This document shows, in pieces, positions 30,612-45,193 of a DNA stretch of 64,000 nt. Origin of the DNA: Escherichia coli (GTDB lineage Bacteria; Pseudomonadota; Gammaproteobacteria; Enterobacterales; Enterobacteriaceae); assembly GCF_036503815.1 (NCBI RefSeq), contig NZ_AP027764.1, positions 434,001 through 498,000 of the forward strand, in the 5' to 3' direction. The stretch's first letter is position 1, and each line of letters starts with the position of its first letter. The position numbers and the translations under genes were made by a program. A model generated the notes under the pieces. The model was not told the DNA's origin. It saw only the letters and a program-made list of their open reading frames with translations, and ran no database searches.

Positions 30612-30830
30612 TTATTCGCGAAACTGACTGCGCGGCATGATATTGACCGTTTCGTGCAGCTCCGACCATACCAGCACCGCTTCTCCGCACTGTAGCTGGC
30701 GTTTGACGTCGGCGACTTTCTGTTCAAGTGTACGCTCATGTTCACCATAATCGGTGCCTTCGCGTAACACAAAACTTTCAATTAAATTTTCCAGCGTTTC
30801 GGGGGAGAGTTCTTGCCACGGAATCAACAT
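30612..30830 (-). CDS. yheU: YheU, UPF0270 small protein
   Basis: A 72-residue acidic cytoplasmic protein ([20 protein letters not shown]) of family UPF0270. No catalytic motif is visible and its function is unknown. Its start overlaps the yheT stop by 7 bases, so the two are probably translationally coupled. Confidence 0.9.
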   Translation of the reverse strand: MLIPWQELSPETLENLIESFVLREGTDYGEHERTLEQKVADVKRQLQCGEAVLVWSELHETVNIMPRSQFRE

Positions 30831-31846
30831 GATTTCGCCTCCAGATACGTTGTTAACCAGTCAGGAATGCGTGACTCCAGCCACATTTGCGGATGAAGTA
30901 ATGTACCGCCAAGAAAGCCAACATGACCACCATGTTCAGTCAGTTGATACTCCACCTGCGGGGGGAGATTTTCCGGTTTCGGGATCACCTGATGATCCAT
31001 AAACGGATCGTCTTTGGCGTGAATAATCAGTGTCGGTTTGGCGATCTGGTTCAGCATCGGCATGGCGCTACACTGACGATAATAGTCGATAGCGTCAGCG
31101 TAGCCATGAATTCTGGCGGTGATCAGATCGTCAAAATCACGGATGCGACGTACCGATTTTAACTGTGCGAGATTAATCGGCAGCGTACCGGGATAGGCTG
31201 CCAGTTTGCGCGCAGCATTGGCTTTTAACAGGTTCAGCAAGTAACGCTGATAAACGCGGGAAAAGCCCTTTTCCATATGATAACTACAGGCTTCCAGCAT
31301 AAATGGCGCGGAGACAATTACCGCTGCATCAATCGGGAGGTTATTACCTTCTTTTGCCAGCAAACAGGCGAGCATATTACCGCCGAGCGAATAGCCGACG
31401 GCAGCCGTTGGCGCATGTCCAAATTCGCGCTGCAGCCAGCGTAAAAACCAGCTGGCGTCTTCGGTTTCGCCCGAATGGTAAATGCGGTGCATACGGTTTG
31501 GTTCACCGCTGCATCCGCGAAAATGCATCACCACGCCCAGCCAGCCGCGTTTTTGCGCCGCCTCGACCAGACCGTGGGCGTAAGGGCTATTGAGGCTGCC
31601 CTCCAGCCCGTGAAACACCACTAAACGCGGTTTATGGTTCGCCTGGGCAGGGTCTTCACTCCATGCGAGATCGACAAAATCGCCGTCGGGCAACTCCAGT
31701 CGCTGCCAGTGCGGGGTGAATTTCACCTTGCGACGAAACAGACGCGGCAGCATGGTTTGCAGATGACAATTGCTAAAGCCGCGCATAGGGGTGAATTCAG
31801 CACTGTTGCTGAATTCATTGGCATCGGTCGTCGTTATCTGCGCCAT
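30824..31846 (-). CDS. yheT: YheT, alpha/beta hydrolase
   Basis: A 340-residue hydrolase of the AB_hydrolase family (YheT/ABHD1-3 group). The nucleophile elbow GYSLGG, the acid in HAKDDPFMD and the His in [11 protein letters not shown] form a normal triad. It is probably an esterase or lipase; the substrate is unknown. The base at 31846 is shared with the yheS stop. Confidence 0.92.
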   Translation of the reverse strand: MAQITTTDANEFSNSAEFTPMRGFSNCHLQTMLPRLFRRKVKFTPHWQRLELPDGDFVDLAWSEDPAQANHKPRLVVFHGLEGSLNSPYAHGLVEAAQKRGWLGVVMHFRGCSGEPNRMHRIYHSGETEDASWFLRWLQREFGHAPTAAVGYSLGGNMLACLLAKEGNNLPIDAAVIVSAPFMLEACSYHMEKGFSRVYQRYLLNLLKANAARKLAAYPGTLPINLAQLKSVRRIRDFDDLITARIHGYADAIDYYRQCSAMPMLNQIAKPTLIIHAKDDPFMDHQVIPKPENLPPQVEYQLTEHGGHVGFLGGTLLHPQMWLESRIPDWLTTYLEAKSC

Positions 31847-33759
31847 CAGTTGCTTTGGCCTTCCAGCAGCATCTGCTCAAGCTGCTCCTGGGCTTCCAGC
31901 CACGCCATTTCGCACTCTTCCAGGCCGGATTTGGCGCTGGCTTGCTGTTGCAGGCAGGCGGTCAACTCCGCTTTACGGCTTTGATCGTACAGTTCGCTGT
32001 CGCTGAGTTTCTCTTCCGCCTGCGCCAGTTGCGCGTTCAGCTTCTCCATCTCTTTTTCCAGACGGGCGATTGCTTTACGCAGTGGCTGGGTTTGCGCACG
32101 CAGCTCCGCTTCCCGACGCTTCTGGTCTTTACGTGCCTGGGCGCTGTTCGCGTTCTCTTTTGGCGCGTCGTCTGTCTGGTTTTCCTGCTTTTGAACGTCG
32201 CTCAACCACTGTTGATAATCTTCCAGATCGCCGTCGAACGGTTCGACTTTACGATCGTGAACCAGATAGAGATCGTCAGTGGTGGAACGCAACAAATGGC
32301 GGTCGTGCGAAACGACAACCAATGCGCCTTCAAACTCGATCAACGCTTCAGTCAGTGCCTGGCGCATGTCGAGGTCAAGGTGGTTAGTCGGTTCGTCGAG
32401 CAGCAGTAGATTCGGACGCTGCCAGACGATTAATGCCAGCACCAGGCGGGCTTTTTCCCCACCGGAGAAACGGCGCGTTTCTTCCGTCACTTTATCGCCC
32501 TGGAAACCAAAGCCGCCGAGGTAATCACGCAGTTTTTGTTCTAGTTCCTGCGGTGCTAAACGTGCCAGATGTTGAATAGGCGATTCGTCGGCGCGTAGAT
32601 ATTCCAGTTGATGCTGGGCGAAGTAACCGAGTTTGATCCCTTTCGCCAGGCCAATTTCACCGCTGACTGGCGCAAGCTCTCCGGCTAACAGTTTGATTAA
32701 TGTCGATTTACCCGCGCCATTGCGGCCTAACAGACCAATGCGCGAACCCGGCACCAGATTCAGTTTAATCGAGTCGAGAATAATGCGATCGCCATAACCT
32801 GCGCTGACCTTTTCCATTTTCAACAACGGATTAGGCAGGCTTTCCGGCGCGCGGAAGCTAAAACGGAACGGGTTGTCGACGTGCGCTGGGGCAATCAACT
32901 CCATACGCTCGAGCATCTTAATACGGCTCTGGGCCTGCTTCGCTTTGGTGGCTTTGGCACGGAAACGGTCGATATAACTTTGCAGATGTGCCACGCGCTC
33001 TTGCTGGCTTTCATACATCGCCTGTTGCTGTGCCAGACGGGTAGCACGCTGCACTTCAAACGAGCTGTAGTTGCCGGTGTACTCGAACATGTTTTGTTGT
33101 TCGATATGAATAATTTTATCAACGATCGGATCGAGGAAGTCGCGGTCGTGGGAGATCAGGATCAGCGTGCCCTGATAGCTCTTCAGCCATTTTTCCAGCC
33201 AGATAACAGCATCGAGATCGAGGTGGTTAGTTGGTTCGTCGAGCAGCAGCAAGTCTGAACGGCAAATCAGCGCCTGGGCGAGGTTAAGACGCATACGCCA
33301 GCCACCGGAGAAATCACTTACCGGGCGCTCCAGTTGTTCATTGCTGAAACCGAGGCCGTGCAGCAGGCTGGCGGCGCGGGAGCGAATGCTCCATGCGTCA
33401 ATAGCATCCAGCTTGCCATGAATGGTCGCAATGGCGTGCCCGTCGTTACGTTCGTTGGCGTCGTGTAGCTGCGCTTCCAGTTGACGATATTCACGGTCGC
33501 CGTCAATGACATATTCCAGCGCCGCTTGCGGTAGCGCTGGTGTTTCCTGATTCACCCACGCCAGTTGCCAGCTTCCTGGAAAGGTGTAGCTGCCGCCGTC
33601 GGCGCTGATTTCATTTTTCAGCAATGCCAGCAGGGTAGATTTACCACAGCCGTTTTTACCCACCAGGCCGACTTTCTGACCGGGGTTGATGGTGGCGGTG
33701 GCATTATCCAGCAGGACGCGCACGCCGCGACGAATTTGTAACGAGGAGAAAACAATCAT
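31846..33759 (-). CDS. yheS: YheS, ABC-F family ATPase
   Basis: A 637-residue protein with two ABC ATPase domains and no membrane part, which places it in the ABC-F group that acts on the ribosome. Walker A motifs are GKNGCGKST and GRNGAGKST; signatures are FSGGWRMRL and FSGGEKARL. A charged linker lies between the domains and a coiled-coil-like C-terminus (EKEMEKLNAQLAQAEEKL) follows. It likely aids translation of stalling sequences. It diverges from kefG. Confidence 0.95.
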   Translation of the reverse strand: MIVFSSLQIRRGVRVLLDNATATINPGQKVGLVGKNGCGKSTLLALLKNEISADGGSYTFPGSWQLAWVNQETPALPQAALEYVIDGDREYRQLEAQLHDANERNDGHAIATIHGKLDAIDAWSIRSRAASLLHGLGFSNEQLERPVSDFSGGWRMRLNLAQALICRSDLLLLDEPTNHLDLDAVIWLEKWLKSYQGTLILISHDRDFLDPIVDKIIHIEQQNMFEYTGNYSSFEVQRATRLAQQQAMYESQQERVAHLQSYIDRFRAKATKAKQAQSRIKMLERMELIAPAHVDNPFRFSFRAPESLPNPLLKMEKVSAGYGDRIILDSIKLNLVPGSRIGLLGRNGAGKSTLIKLLAGELAPVSGEIGLAKGIKLGYFAQHQLEYLRADESPIQHLARLAPQELEQKLRDYLGGFGFQGDKVTEETRRFSGGEKARLVLALIVWQRPNLLLLDEPTNHLDLDMRQALTEALIEFEGALVVVSHDRHLLRSTTDDLYLVHDRKVEPFDGDLEDYQQWLSDVQKQENQTDDAPKENANSAQARKDQKRREAELRAQTQPLRKAIARLEKEMEKLNAQLAQAEEKLSDSELYDQSRKAELTACLQQQASAKSGLEECEMAWLEAQEQLEQMLLEGQSN

Positions 33760-33886
33760 AAGGCGCCGTATGTTCAGACTATGTTAACTTATCATTATGA
33801 TAATGTAATGTATGGGCGAGCTGCCGCACCGGGCGCAATGGTAGCCCAAAACAGCGACTATACACAAAAACCATACCGGGAGGGGG

Positions 33887-34441
33887 ATGATGTCTCAGCC
33901 AGCGAAAGTTTTGCTGCTGTATGCCCATCCGGAATCTCAGGACTCGGTGGCAAACCGGGTACTGCTTAAACCGGCCACGCAGCTCAGCAATGTTACCGTG
34001 CACGACCTTTATGCGCACTATCCCGATTTTTTTATTGATATCCCCCGTGAGCAGGCATTACTTCGCGAGCACGAGGTGATTGTCTTTCAGCACCCTCTTT
34101 ATACCTATAGCTGCCCGGCGCTACTGAAAGAGTGGCTGGACCGGGTATTAAGCCGTGGTTTTGCCAGCGGGCCGGGAGGAAACCAACTGGCGGGAAAGTA
34201 CTGGCGTAGCGTGATTACCACCGGCGAGCCGGAAAGTGCTTACCGTTATGACGCATTGAATCGCTACCCGATGAGCGATGTTCTGCGCCCCTTTGAGCTG
34301 GCGGCGGGCATGTGCCGGATGCATTGGTTAAGTCCCATCATTATTTACTGGGCGAGACGGCAAAGCGCACAGGAGCTGGCAAGTCACGCCAGAGCCTACG
34401 GTGACTGGCTGGCAAATCCGCTGTCTCCGGGAGGCCGCTGA
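33887..34441 (+). CDS. kefG: KefG, ancillary subunit of potassium efflux system KefB
   Basis: A 184-residue flavodoxin-like quinone-oxidoreductase family protein that binds KefB and is needed for its full activity. The start [20 protein letters not shown] matches E. coli Kef[28 protein letters not shown] is the flavin-fold segment of this family. The stop overlaps the kefB start by one base. Confidence 0.95.
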
Positions 34442-36246
34442 TGGAAGGTTCCGATTTTTTACTCGCGGGAGTGCTGTTTCTCTTCGCGGCGGTGGCTGCG
34501 GTGCCGCTGGCATCGCGGCTGGGTATTGGCGCTGTGTTGGGATATTTGCTGGCAGGGATTGCAATTGGCCCGTGGGGGCTGGGTTTTATTAGCGACGTCG
34601 ATGAGATCCTCCACTTTTCGGAACTCGGCGTGGTGTTCCTGATGTTTATCATCGGCCTTGAGTTGAATCCCTCCAAGCTTTGGCAACTGCGGCGTTCGAT
34701 TTTTGGCGTAGGCGCGGCACAGGTGCTGTTAAGCGCGGCGTTGCTGGCGGGATTATTGATGCTGACGGATTTCGCCTGGCAGGCGGCGGTGGTCGGTGGC
34801 ATTGGCCTTGCGATGTCTTCCACTGCAATGGCGTTGCAACTGATGCGTGAGAAAGGGATGAATCGCAGCGAATCTGGACAGCTAGGTTTTTCGGTTTTGC
34901 TGTTTCAGGATCTGGCGGTGATCCCCGCGCTGGCGTTAGTACCGCTGCTGGCGGGTTCGGCAGACGAACATTTCGACTGGATGAAGATCGGCATGAAGGT
35001 GCTGGCGTTTGTCGGCATGCTGATTGGGGGGCGCTATTTACTGCGTCCGGTATTCCGTTTTATTGCTGCTTCTGGTGTGCGGGAAGTGTTCACCGCCGCG
35101 ACACTGCTGCTGGTGTTGGGTTCCGCATTGTTTATGGATGCGCTGGGGTTGTCGATGGCGCTCGGTACGTTTATTGCGGGCGTGCTGCTGGCGGAAAGTG
35201 AATATCGCCATGAGCTGGAAACGGCTATCGATCCGTTCAAAGGCTTGCTGCTCGGACTGTTTTTTATCTCTGTCGGCATGTCGCTCAACCTCGGAGTGCT
35301 TTATACCCATCTGTTGTGGGTAGTGATAAGCGTGGTTGTGCTGGTGGCGGTGAAAATTCTCGTGCTGTATTTGCTGGCGCGGCTGTATGGCGTGCGTAGC
35401 TCAGAGCGGATGCAGTTTGCTGGCGTGTTGAGTCAGGGCGGCGAGTTTGCCTTTGTCCTCTTTTCTACCGCTTCTTCACAACGCTTATTCCAGGGCGACC
35501 AGATGGCGCTATTGCTGGTGACGGTGACGCTTTCCATGATGACCACGCCGCTGCTGATGAAGCTGGTGGATAAATGGCTATCCCGCCAGTTTAACGGACC
35601 GGAAGAAGAAGACGAAAAACCGTGGGTCAACGATGATAAACCCCAGGTCATAGTCGTGGGCTTCGGACGTTTTGGGCAGGTGATTGGTCGTTTGTTGATG
35701 GCAAATAAAATACGCATTACCGTGCTGGAGCGGGATATCAGCGCCGTTAACCTGATGCGCAAATATGGCTACAAAGTTTATTACGGCGACGCCACGCAGG
35801 TAGATCTTTTACGTTCTGCGGGTGCAGAGGCCGCTGAGTCTATCGTCATTACCTGTAACGAGCCGGAAGACACCATGAAGCTGGTGGAAATATGCCAACA
35901 GCACTTTCCGCATTTACATATTCTTGCGCGAGCGCGCGGACGTGTGGAAGCGCATGAGTTATTACAGGCAGGGGTGACGCAGTTTTCTCGTGAGACATTC
36001 TCCAGTGCGTTAGAGCTGGGGCGCAAAACGCTGGTCACGCTTGGCATGCATCCGCATCAGGCACAGCGGGCACAACTGCATTTTCGTCGCCTGGATATGC
36101 GAATGTTGCGGGAGCTCATACCGATGCATGCCGATACCGTACAAATTTCTCGCGCCAGGGAAGCCCGACGCGAACTGGAAGAGATTTTCCAGCGTGAAAT
36201 GCAACAAGAACGACGCCAGCTGGATGGCTGGGATGAATTTGAGTAG
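34441..36246 (+). CDS. kefB: KefB, glutathione-gated potassium/proton antiporter
   Basis: A 601-residue CPA2 antiporter that lets potassium out and protons in when toxic electrophiles form glutathione adducts. About twelve membrane helices (residues 5-380) are followed by a cytoplasmic KTN/RCK domain with the Rossmann motif [13 protein letters not shown] (near residue 405) that senses glutathione or its adducts and NAD(H). It is read with kefG, and yheV follows after 9 bases. Confidence 0.97.
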   Translation: MEGSDFLLAGVLFLFAAVAAVPLASRLGIGAVLGYLLAGIAIGPWGLGFISDVDEILHFSELGVVFLMFIIGLELNPSKLWQLRRSIFGVGAAQVLLSAALLAGLLMLTDFAWQAAVVGGIGLAMSSTAMALQLMREKGMNRSESGQLGFSVLLFQDLAVIPALALVPLLAGSADEHFDWMKIGMKVLAFVGMLIGGRYLLRPVFRFIAASGVREVFTAATLLLVLGSALFMDALGLSMALGTFIAGVLLAESEYRHELETAIDPFKGLLLGLFFISVGMSLNLGVLYTHLLWVVISVVVLVAVKILVLYLLARLYGVRSSERMQFAGVLSQGGEFAFVLFSTASSQRLFQGDQMALLLVTVTLSMMTTPLLMKLVDKWLSRQFNGPEEEDEKPWVNDDKPQVIVVGFGRFGQVIGRLLMANKIRITVLERDISAVNLMRKYGYKVYYGDATQVDLLRSAGAEAAESIVITCNEPEDTMKLVEICQQHFPHLHILARARGRVEAHELLQAGVTQFSRETFSSALELGRKTLVTLGMHPHQAQRAQLHFRRLDMRMLRELIPMHADTVQISRAREARRELEEIFQREMQQERRQLDGWDEFE

Positions 36247-36255
36247 AGGATAACG

Positions 36256-36456
36256 ATGGCAATCCGAAAACGTTTTATTGCGGGAGCAAAATGTCCGGCC
36301 TGTCAGGCGCAGGATTCAATGGCGATGTGGCGCGAAAATAATATTGATATTGTTGAATGCGTTAAGTGCGGACACCAGATGCGAGAAGTCGACAAAGAAG
36401 CCCGCGATCATGTTCGCAAAGATGAGCAAGTGATCGGGATTTTTCATCCGGACTAG
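36256..36456 (+). CDS. yheV: YheV, small zinc-ribbon-like protein
   Basis: A 66-residue protein with two Cys pairs, CPAC (near residue 14) and CVKC (near residue 36), spaced as in a zinc ribbon. Its function is unknown. It is the last gene of the kefG-kefB-yheV group. Confidence 0.9.
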   Translation: MAIRKRFIAGAKCPACQAQDSMAMWRENNIDIVECVKCGHQMREVDKEARDHVRKDEQVIGIFHPD

Positions 36457-36550
36457 CGATATGCGCCGAGATTTTTTAAGCTAGTGAGTACACGGCTGCA
36501 GAATTCCGCTACAATCTGCGCCACTATTCTTCCCATGCTCAGGAGATATC

Positions 36551-37141
36551 ATGAAAGTAGCAAAAGACCTGGTGGTCAGCCTGGCCTATCAGGTACGTAC
36601 AGAAGACGGTGTGTTGGTTGATGAGTCTCCGGTGAGTGCGCCGCTGGACTACCTGCATGGTCACGGTTCCCTGATCTCTGGCCTGGAAACGGCGCTGGAA
36701 GGTCATGAAGTTGGCGACAAATTTGATGTCGCTGTTGGTGCGAACGACGCTTATGGTCAGTACGACGAAAACCTGGTGCAACGCGTTCCTAAAGACGTAT
36801 TTATGGGCGTTGATGAACTGCAGGTTGGTATGCGTTTCCTGGCTGAAACCGACCAGGGTCCGGTACCGGTTGAAATCACTGCGGTTGAAGACGATCACGT
36901 CGTGGTTGATGGTAACCACATGCTGGCCGGTCAGAACCTGAAATTCAACGTTGAAGTTGTGGCGATTCGCGAAGCGACTGAAGAAGAGCTGGCTCATGGC
37001 CACGTTCACGGTGCGCACGATCATCACCACGATCACGACCACGACGGTTGCTGCGGTGGTCATGGCCACGATCACGGTCATGAACACGGTGGCGAAGGCT
37101 GCTGCGGCGGTAAAGGTAACGGCGGTTGCGGTTGCCACTAA
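36551..37141 (+). CDS. slyD: SlyD, FKBP-type peptidyl-prolyl isomerase and metallochaperone
   Basis: A 196-residue cytoplasmic protein. The FKBP domain (residues 1-69 and about 129-146) is interrupted by the chaperone 'insert-in-flap' domain. The C-terminal 50 or so residues are packed with His and Cys (HDHHHDHDHDGCCGGHGHDH and a further Cys-rich part ending GCGCH), which bind nickel for hydrogenase maturation. A possible -10, TACAAT, lies at 36510-36515. Confidence 0.98.
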   Translation: MKVAKDLVVSLAYQVRTEDGVLVDESPVSAPLDYLHGHGSLISGLETALEGHEVGDKFDVAVGANDAYGQYDENLVQRVPKDVFMGVDELQVGMRFLAETDQGPVPVEITAVEDDHVVVDGNHMLAGQNLKFNVEVVAIREATEEELAHGHVHGAHDHHHDHDHDGCCGGHGHDHGHEHGGEGCCGGKGNGGCGCH

Positions 37142-37156
37142 TACCGAAAAAGTGAC

Positions 37157-37184
37157 AAAAAAGCGGGGAATCCCCGCTTTTTTT
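37157..37184. terminator. Bidirectional terminator between slyD and slyX
   Basis: A run of A, then GCGGGG (37163-37168), and CCCCGC (37172-37177) followed by seven T residues. It can stop both slyD (+) and slyX (-) transcription. Confidence 0.9.
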
Positions 37185-37189
37185 ACGCC

Positions 37190-37408
37190 TCAATAATGTG
37201 GCGGTGGCGTTTCTTCAGCCTGCGACGCGATGTTCGACGGCTGGCTGGCTTTTAGCTTCTCGGTCAGCAGACGCAGATGATCGCGCAGTTTCGCCATCTC
37301 CATTTCATGAGCGGTCACCGTGACGTTCAGTTCTTCAATGGTGATTTCCTGAAAAGCCAGTCGGCTCTCCAGCTCTGCCAGGCGTGCTTCCAATGATAAA
37401 TCCTGCAT
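37190..37408 (-). CDS. slyX: SlyX, coiled-coil protein
   Basis: A 72-residue protein rich in heptad-like repeats ([20 protein letters not shown]), so probably a coiled coil, ending in Pro-Pro-His-Tyr. Its function is unknown. It converges on slyD across a shared terminator and diverges from fkpA. Confidence 0.92.
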
Positions 37409-37628
37409 GATTCACCTCTTTTGTCGAATGGTCGCCGCGGATTCTACTTAACTTTGCTGCCCGAGACAGCACTCATTTCGCGGTCATCGAAACTAATTTA
37501 AACAAAAAGAGTCTGAAAATAGATGATAATAGGGCGTGTCTGTATGTAGATTTGTTCGACAACGCTTTATAGTACCCTTCTGATAATAGTTAACCCTGGG
37601 GTGAGATGCCCCGATCCTGGAGATATGG

Positions 37629-38441
37629 ATGAAATCACTGTTTAAAGTAACGCTGCTGGCGACCACAATGGCCGTTGCCCTGCATGCACCGATCACTTTT
37701 GCTGCTGAAGCTGCAAAACCTGCTACAACTGCTGACAGCAAAGCAGCGTTCAAAAATGACGATCAGAAATCAGCTTATGCACTGGGTGCTTCGCTGGGTC
37801 GTTACATGGAAAACTCTCTTAAAGAACAAGAAAAACTGGGCATCAAACTGGATAAAGATCAGCTGATCGCGGGTGTTCAGGATGCATTTGCTGATAAGAG
37901 CAAACTCTCTGACCAAGAGATCGAACAGACACTGCAAGCATTCGAAGCTCGCGTGAAGTCTTCTGCTCAGGCGAAGATGGAAAAAGACGCGGCAGATAAC
38001 GAAGCGAAAGGTAAAGAGTACCGCGAGAAATTTGCCAAAGAGAAAGGTGTGAAAACCTCTTCAACTGGTCTGGTTTATCAGGTAGTAGAAGCCGGTAAAG
38101 GCGAAGCACCGAAAGACAGCGATACTGTTGTCGTGAACTACAAGGGTACGCTGATCGACGGTAAAGAGTTCGACAACTCTTACACCCGTGGTGAACCGCT
38201 CTCTTTCCGTCTGGACGGTGTTATTCCGGGTTGGACAGAAGGTCTGAAGAACATCAAGAAAGGCGGTAAGATCAAACTGGTTATTCCACCAGAACTGGCT
38301 TACGGCAAAGCGGGTGTTCCGGGGATCCCACCGAATTCTACCCTGGTGTTTGACGTAGAGCTGCTGGATGTGAAACCAGCGCCGAAGGCTGATGCAAAGC
38401 CGGAAGCTGATGCGAAAGCCGCAGATTCTGCTAAAAAATAA
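37629..38441 (+). CDS. fkpA: FkpA, periplasmic FKBP isomerase and chaperone
   Basis: A 270-residue periplasmic folding factor. The first 25 residues are a signal peptide (MKSLFKVTLLATTMAVALHA, cleavage after TFA). An N-terminal helical dimerisation part (about 30-120) precedes the FKBP domain (VVVNYKGTLIDGKEFDNSYT, GVIPGWTEGLKN). The Ala/Lys-rich tail is typical. It is a known sigma-E target; I cannot point to its promoter with confidence in 37409-37628. Confidence 0.97.
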   Translation: MKSLFKVTLLATTMAVALHAPITFAAEAAKPATTADSKAAFKNDDQKSAYALGASLGRYMENSLKEQEKLGIKLDKDQLIAGVQDAFADKSKLSDQEIEQTLQAFEARVKSSAQAKMEKDAADNEAKGKEYREKFAKEKGVKTSSTGLVYQVVEAGKGEAPKDSDTVVVNYKGTLIDGKEFDNSYTRGEPLSFRLDGVIPGWTEGLKNIKKGGKIKLVIPPELAYGKAGVPGIPPNSTLVFDVELLDVKPAPKADAKPEADAKAADSAKK

Positions 38442-38450
38442 GCATTAAGA

Positions 38451-38481
38451 ACCGCCGCCTGACCAGGCGGCGGTTTTTTTA
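38451..38481 (+). terminator. fkpA terminator
   Basis: ACCGCCGCCT (38451-38460), loop GACC, AGGCGGCGGT (38465-38474), then a T run: a strong rho-independent terminator after fkpA. Confidence 0.93.
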
Positions 38482-38607
38482 TTGCAGGCCGGATATAATT
38501 AGTGCTGGAAAGCGGAACCTCCGCTGTATTAATTTAGTTACCCGCATCATTAATGAGCCTGCCCTGAAAAGTTAACGACAGGCTCCTGAAAAGGAGTGTT
38601 TTTTTTC

Positions 38608-39715
<1,108 letters not shown>

Positions 39716-39716
<1 letters not shown>

Positions 39717-40075
39717 TGAAACGAATTGCGTTTGTTTTTTCTACTGCGCCTCATGGTACCGCTGCAGGCCGGGAAGGTTTAGATGCTTTACTGGCAACTT
39801 CCGCATTAACTGACGATCTGGCTGTCTTCTTTATTGCTGATGGCGTTTTTCAGCTGTTGCCAGGACAAAAGCCCGATGCAGTGCTGGCGCGTGATTACAT
39901 TGCCACTTTTAAATTGTTGGGTCTGTACGACATTGAACAGTGCTGGGTTTGTGCGGCTTCACTGCGCGAACGCGGGTTAGATCCGCAGACCCCCTTTGTT
40001 GTCGAAGCCACGCCGCTCGAAGCAGATGCCTTACGCCGCGAACTCGCCAACTACGATGTTATTTTGAGGTTTTGA
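39716..40075 (+). CDS. tusC: Sulfur relay protein TusC
   Basis: A 119-residue DsrF-like subunit of TusBCD, needed for the complex though it lacks the sulfur-carrying role of TusD Cys78. It starts [20 protein letters not shown] and lies between tusD and tusB. Confidence 0.96.
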
Positions 40076-40082
40076 GGCGTTT

Positions 40083-40370
40083 ATGCTGCACACATTACAT
40101 CGTTCACCCTGGCTGACGGATTTTGCTGCGCTGTTGCGTCTACTCTGTGAAGGCGACGAACTGCTATTATTGCAAGATGGTGTAACTGCCGCAGTTGACG
40201 GTAACCGCTACCTTGAAAGTCTGCGTAATGCCCCCATTAAGGTCTATGCCCTGAACGAAGACCTTATTGCCCGCGGTTTGACTGGTCAAATTTCGAACGA
40301 CATCATTCCCATTGACTATACTGATTTCGTCAGACTTACGGTTAAGCACTCCAGCCAGATGGCCTGGTGA
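40083..40370 (+). CDS. tusB: Sulfur relay protein TusB
   Basis: A 95-residue DsrH-like subunit of TusBCD, the third member of the tRNA 2-thiouridine relay. It starts 7 bases after tusC and ends just before the str operon promoter. Confidence 0.95.
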   Translation: MLHTLHRSPWLTDFAALLRLLCEGDELLLLQDGVTAAVDGNRYLESLRNAPIKVYALNEDLIARGLTGQISNDIIPIDYTDFVRLTVKHSSQMAW

Positions 40371-40392
40371 TGGCGGGATCGTTGTATATTTC

Positions 40393-41437
<1,045 letters not shown>

Positions 41438-41521
41438 TCCCTTCGGAGTTTTAGTCACCAGGCGGGCGCTTCCAGTAAGCAGCCCGCTTTGGGCTACTTA
41501 AATTGAACGCCTAAAAGATAA

Positions 41522-43648
<2,127 letters not shown>

Positions 43649-43661
43649 GCCTAAGGGTTAA

Positions 43662-44903
<1,242 letters not shown>

Positions 44904-44927
44904 TTACACGTTAATTAGTTTCGAATT

Positions 44928-44953
44928 AAAAAGGGCGCTTCGGCGCCCTTTTT
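44928..44953 (+). terminator. str operon terminator
   Basis: GGGCGC (44933-44938), tetraloop TTCG, GCGCCC (44943-44948), then five T residues, with A residues before the stem. A strong terminator after tufA. Confidence 0.95.
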
Positions 44954-45001
44954 GCATTTGTTGACTGCATATCTTATTCGTCCTGTCAGAACGAATAAAT
45001 T

Positions 45002-45047
45002 ATTCATATTTAAAATATAAATTAAATTTAATATCTTAAATATGAAT
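45002..45047. promoter_or_regulatory. Nested palindromes in the AT-rich chiA upstream region
   Basis: ATTCATATTTAA (45002-45013) and TTAAATATGAAT (45036-45047) are a perfect 12-bp inverted repeat. Between them sits another palindrome, TAAATT-A-AATTTA (45018-45030). The whole 44955-45193 region is very AT-rich, fitting the known H-NS silencing of chiA. A bound regulator is possible but not shown. Confidence 0.5.
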
Positions 45048-45193
45048 GTTTCTGTTTTTAAAATGCTTCTTTTGTCAGGCTTTTTTCTTATTTTTAATGC
45101 CGTAATTTAATTCATATTGAAGGGTTCTCGTAAAACGTAAATAATTCCTGTGTAGGACTTTTTTTTGCAGTTTTTACGTCACAAGGGATTATA

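Noticed and set aside
33788..33803. TTATCAT/ATGATAA palindrome between yheS and kefG, possibly a Fur box
   Set aside because: Only about half of the 19-bp Fur consensus matches, and the neighbouring genes have no known iron link.
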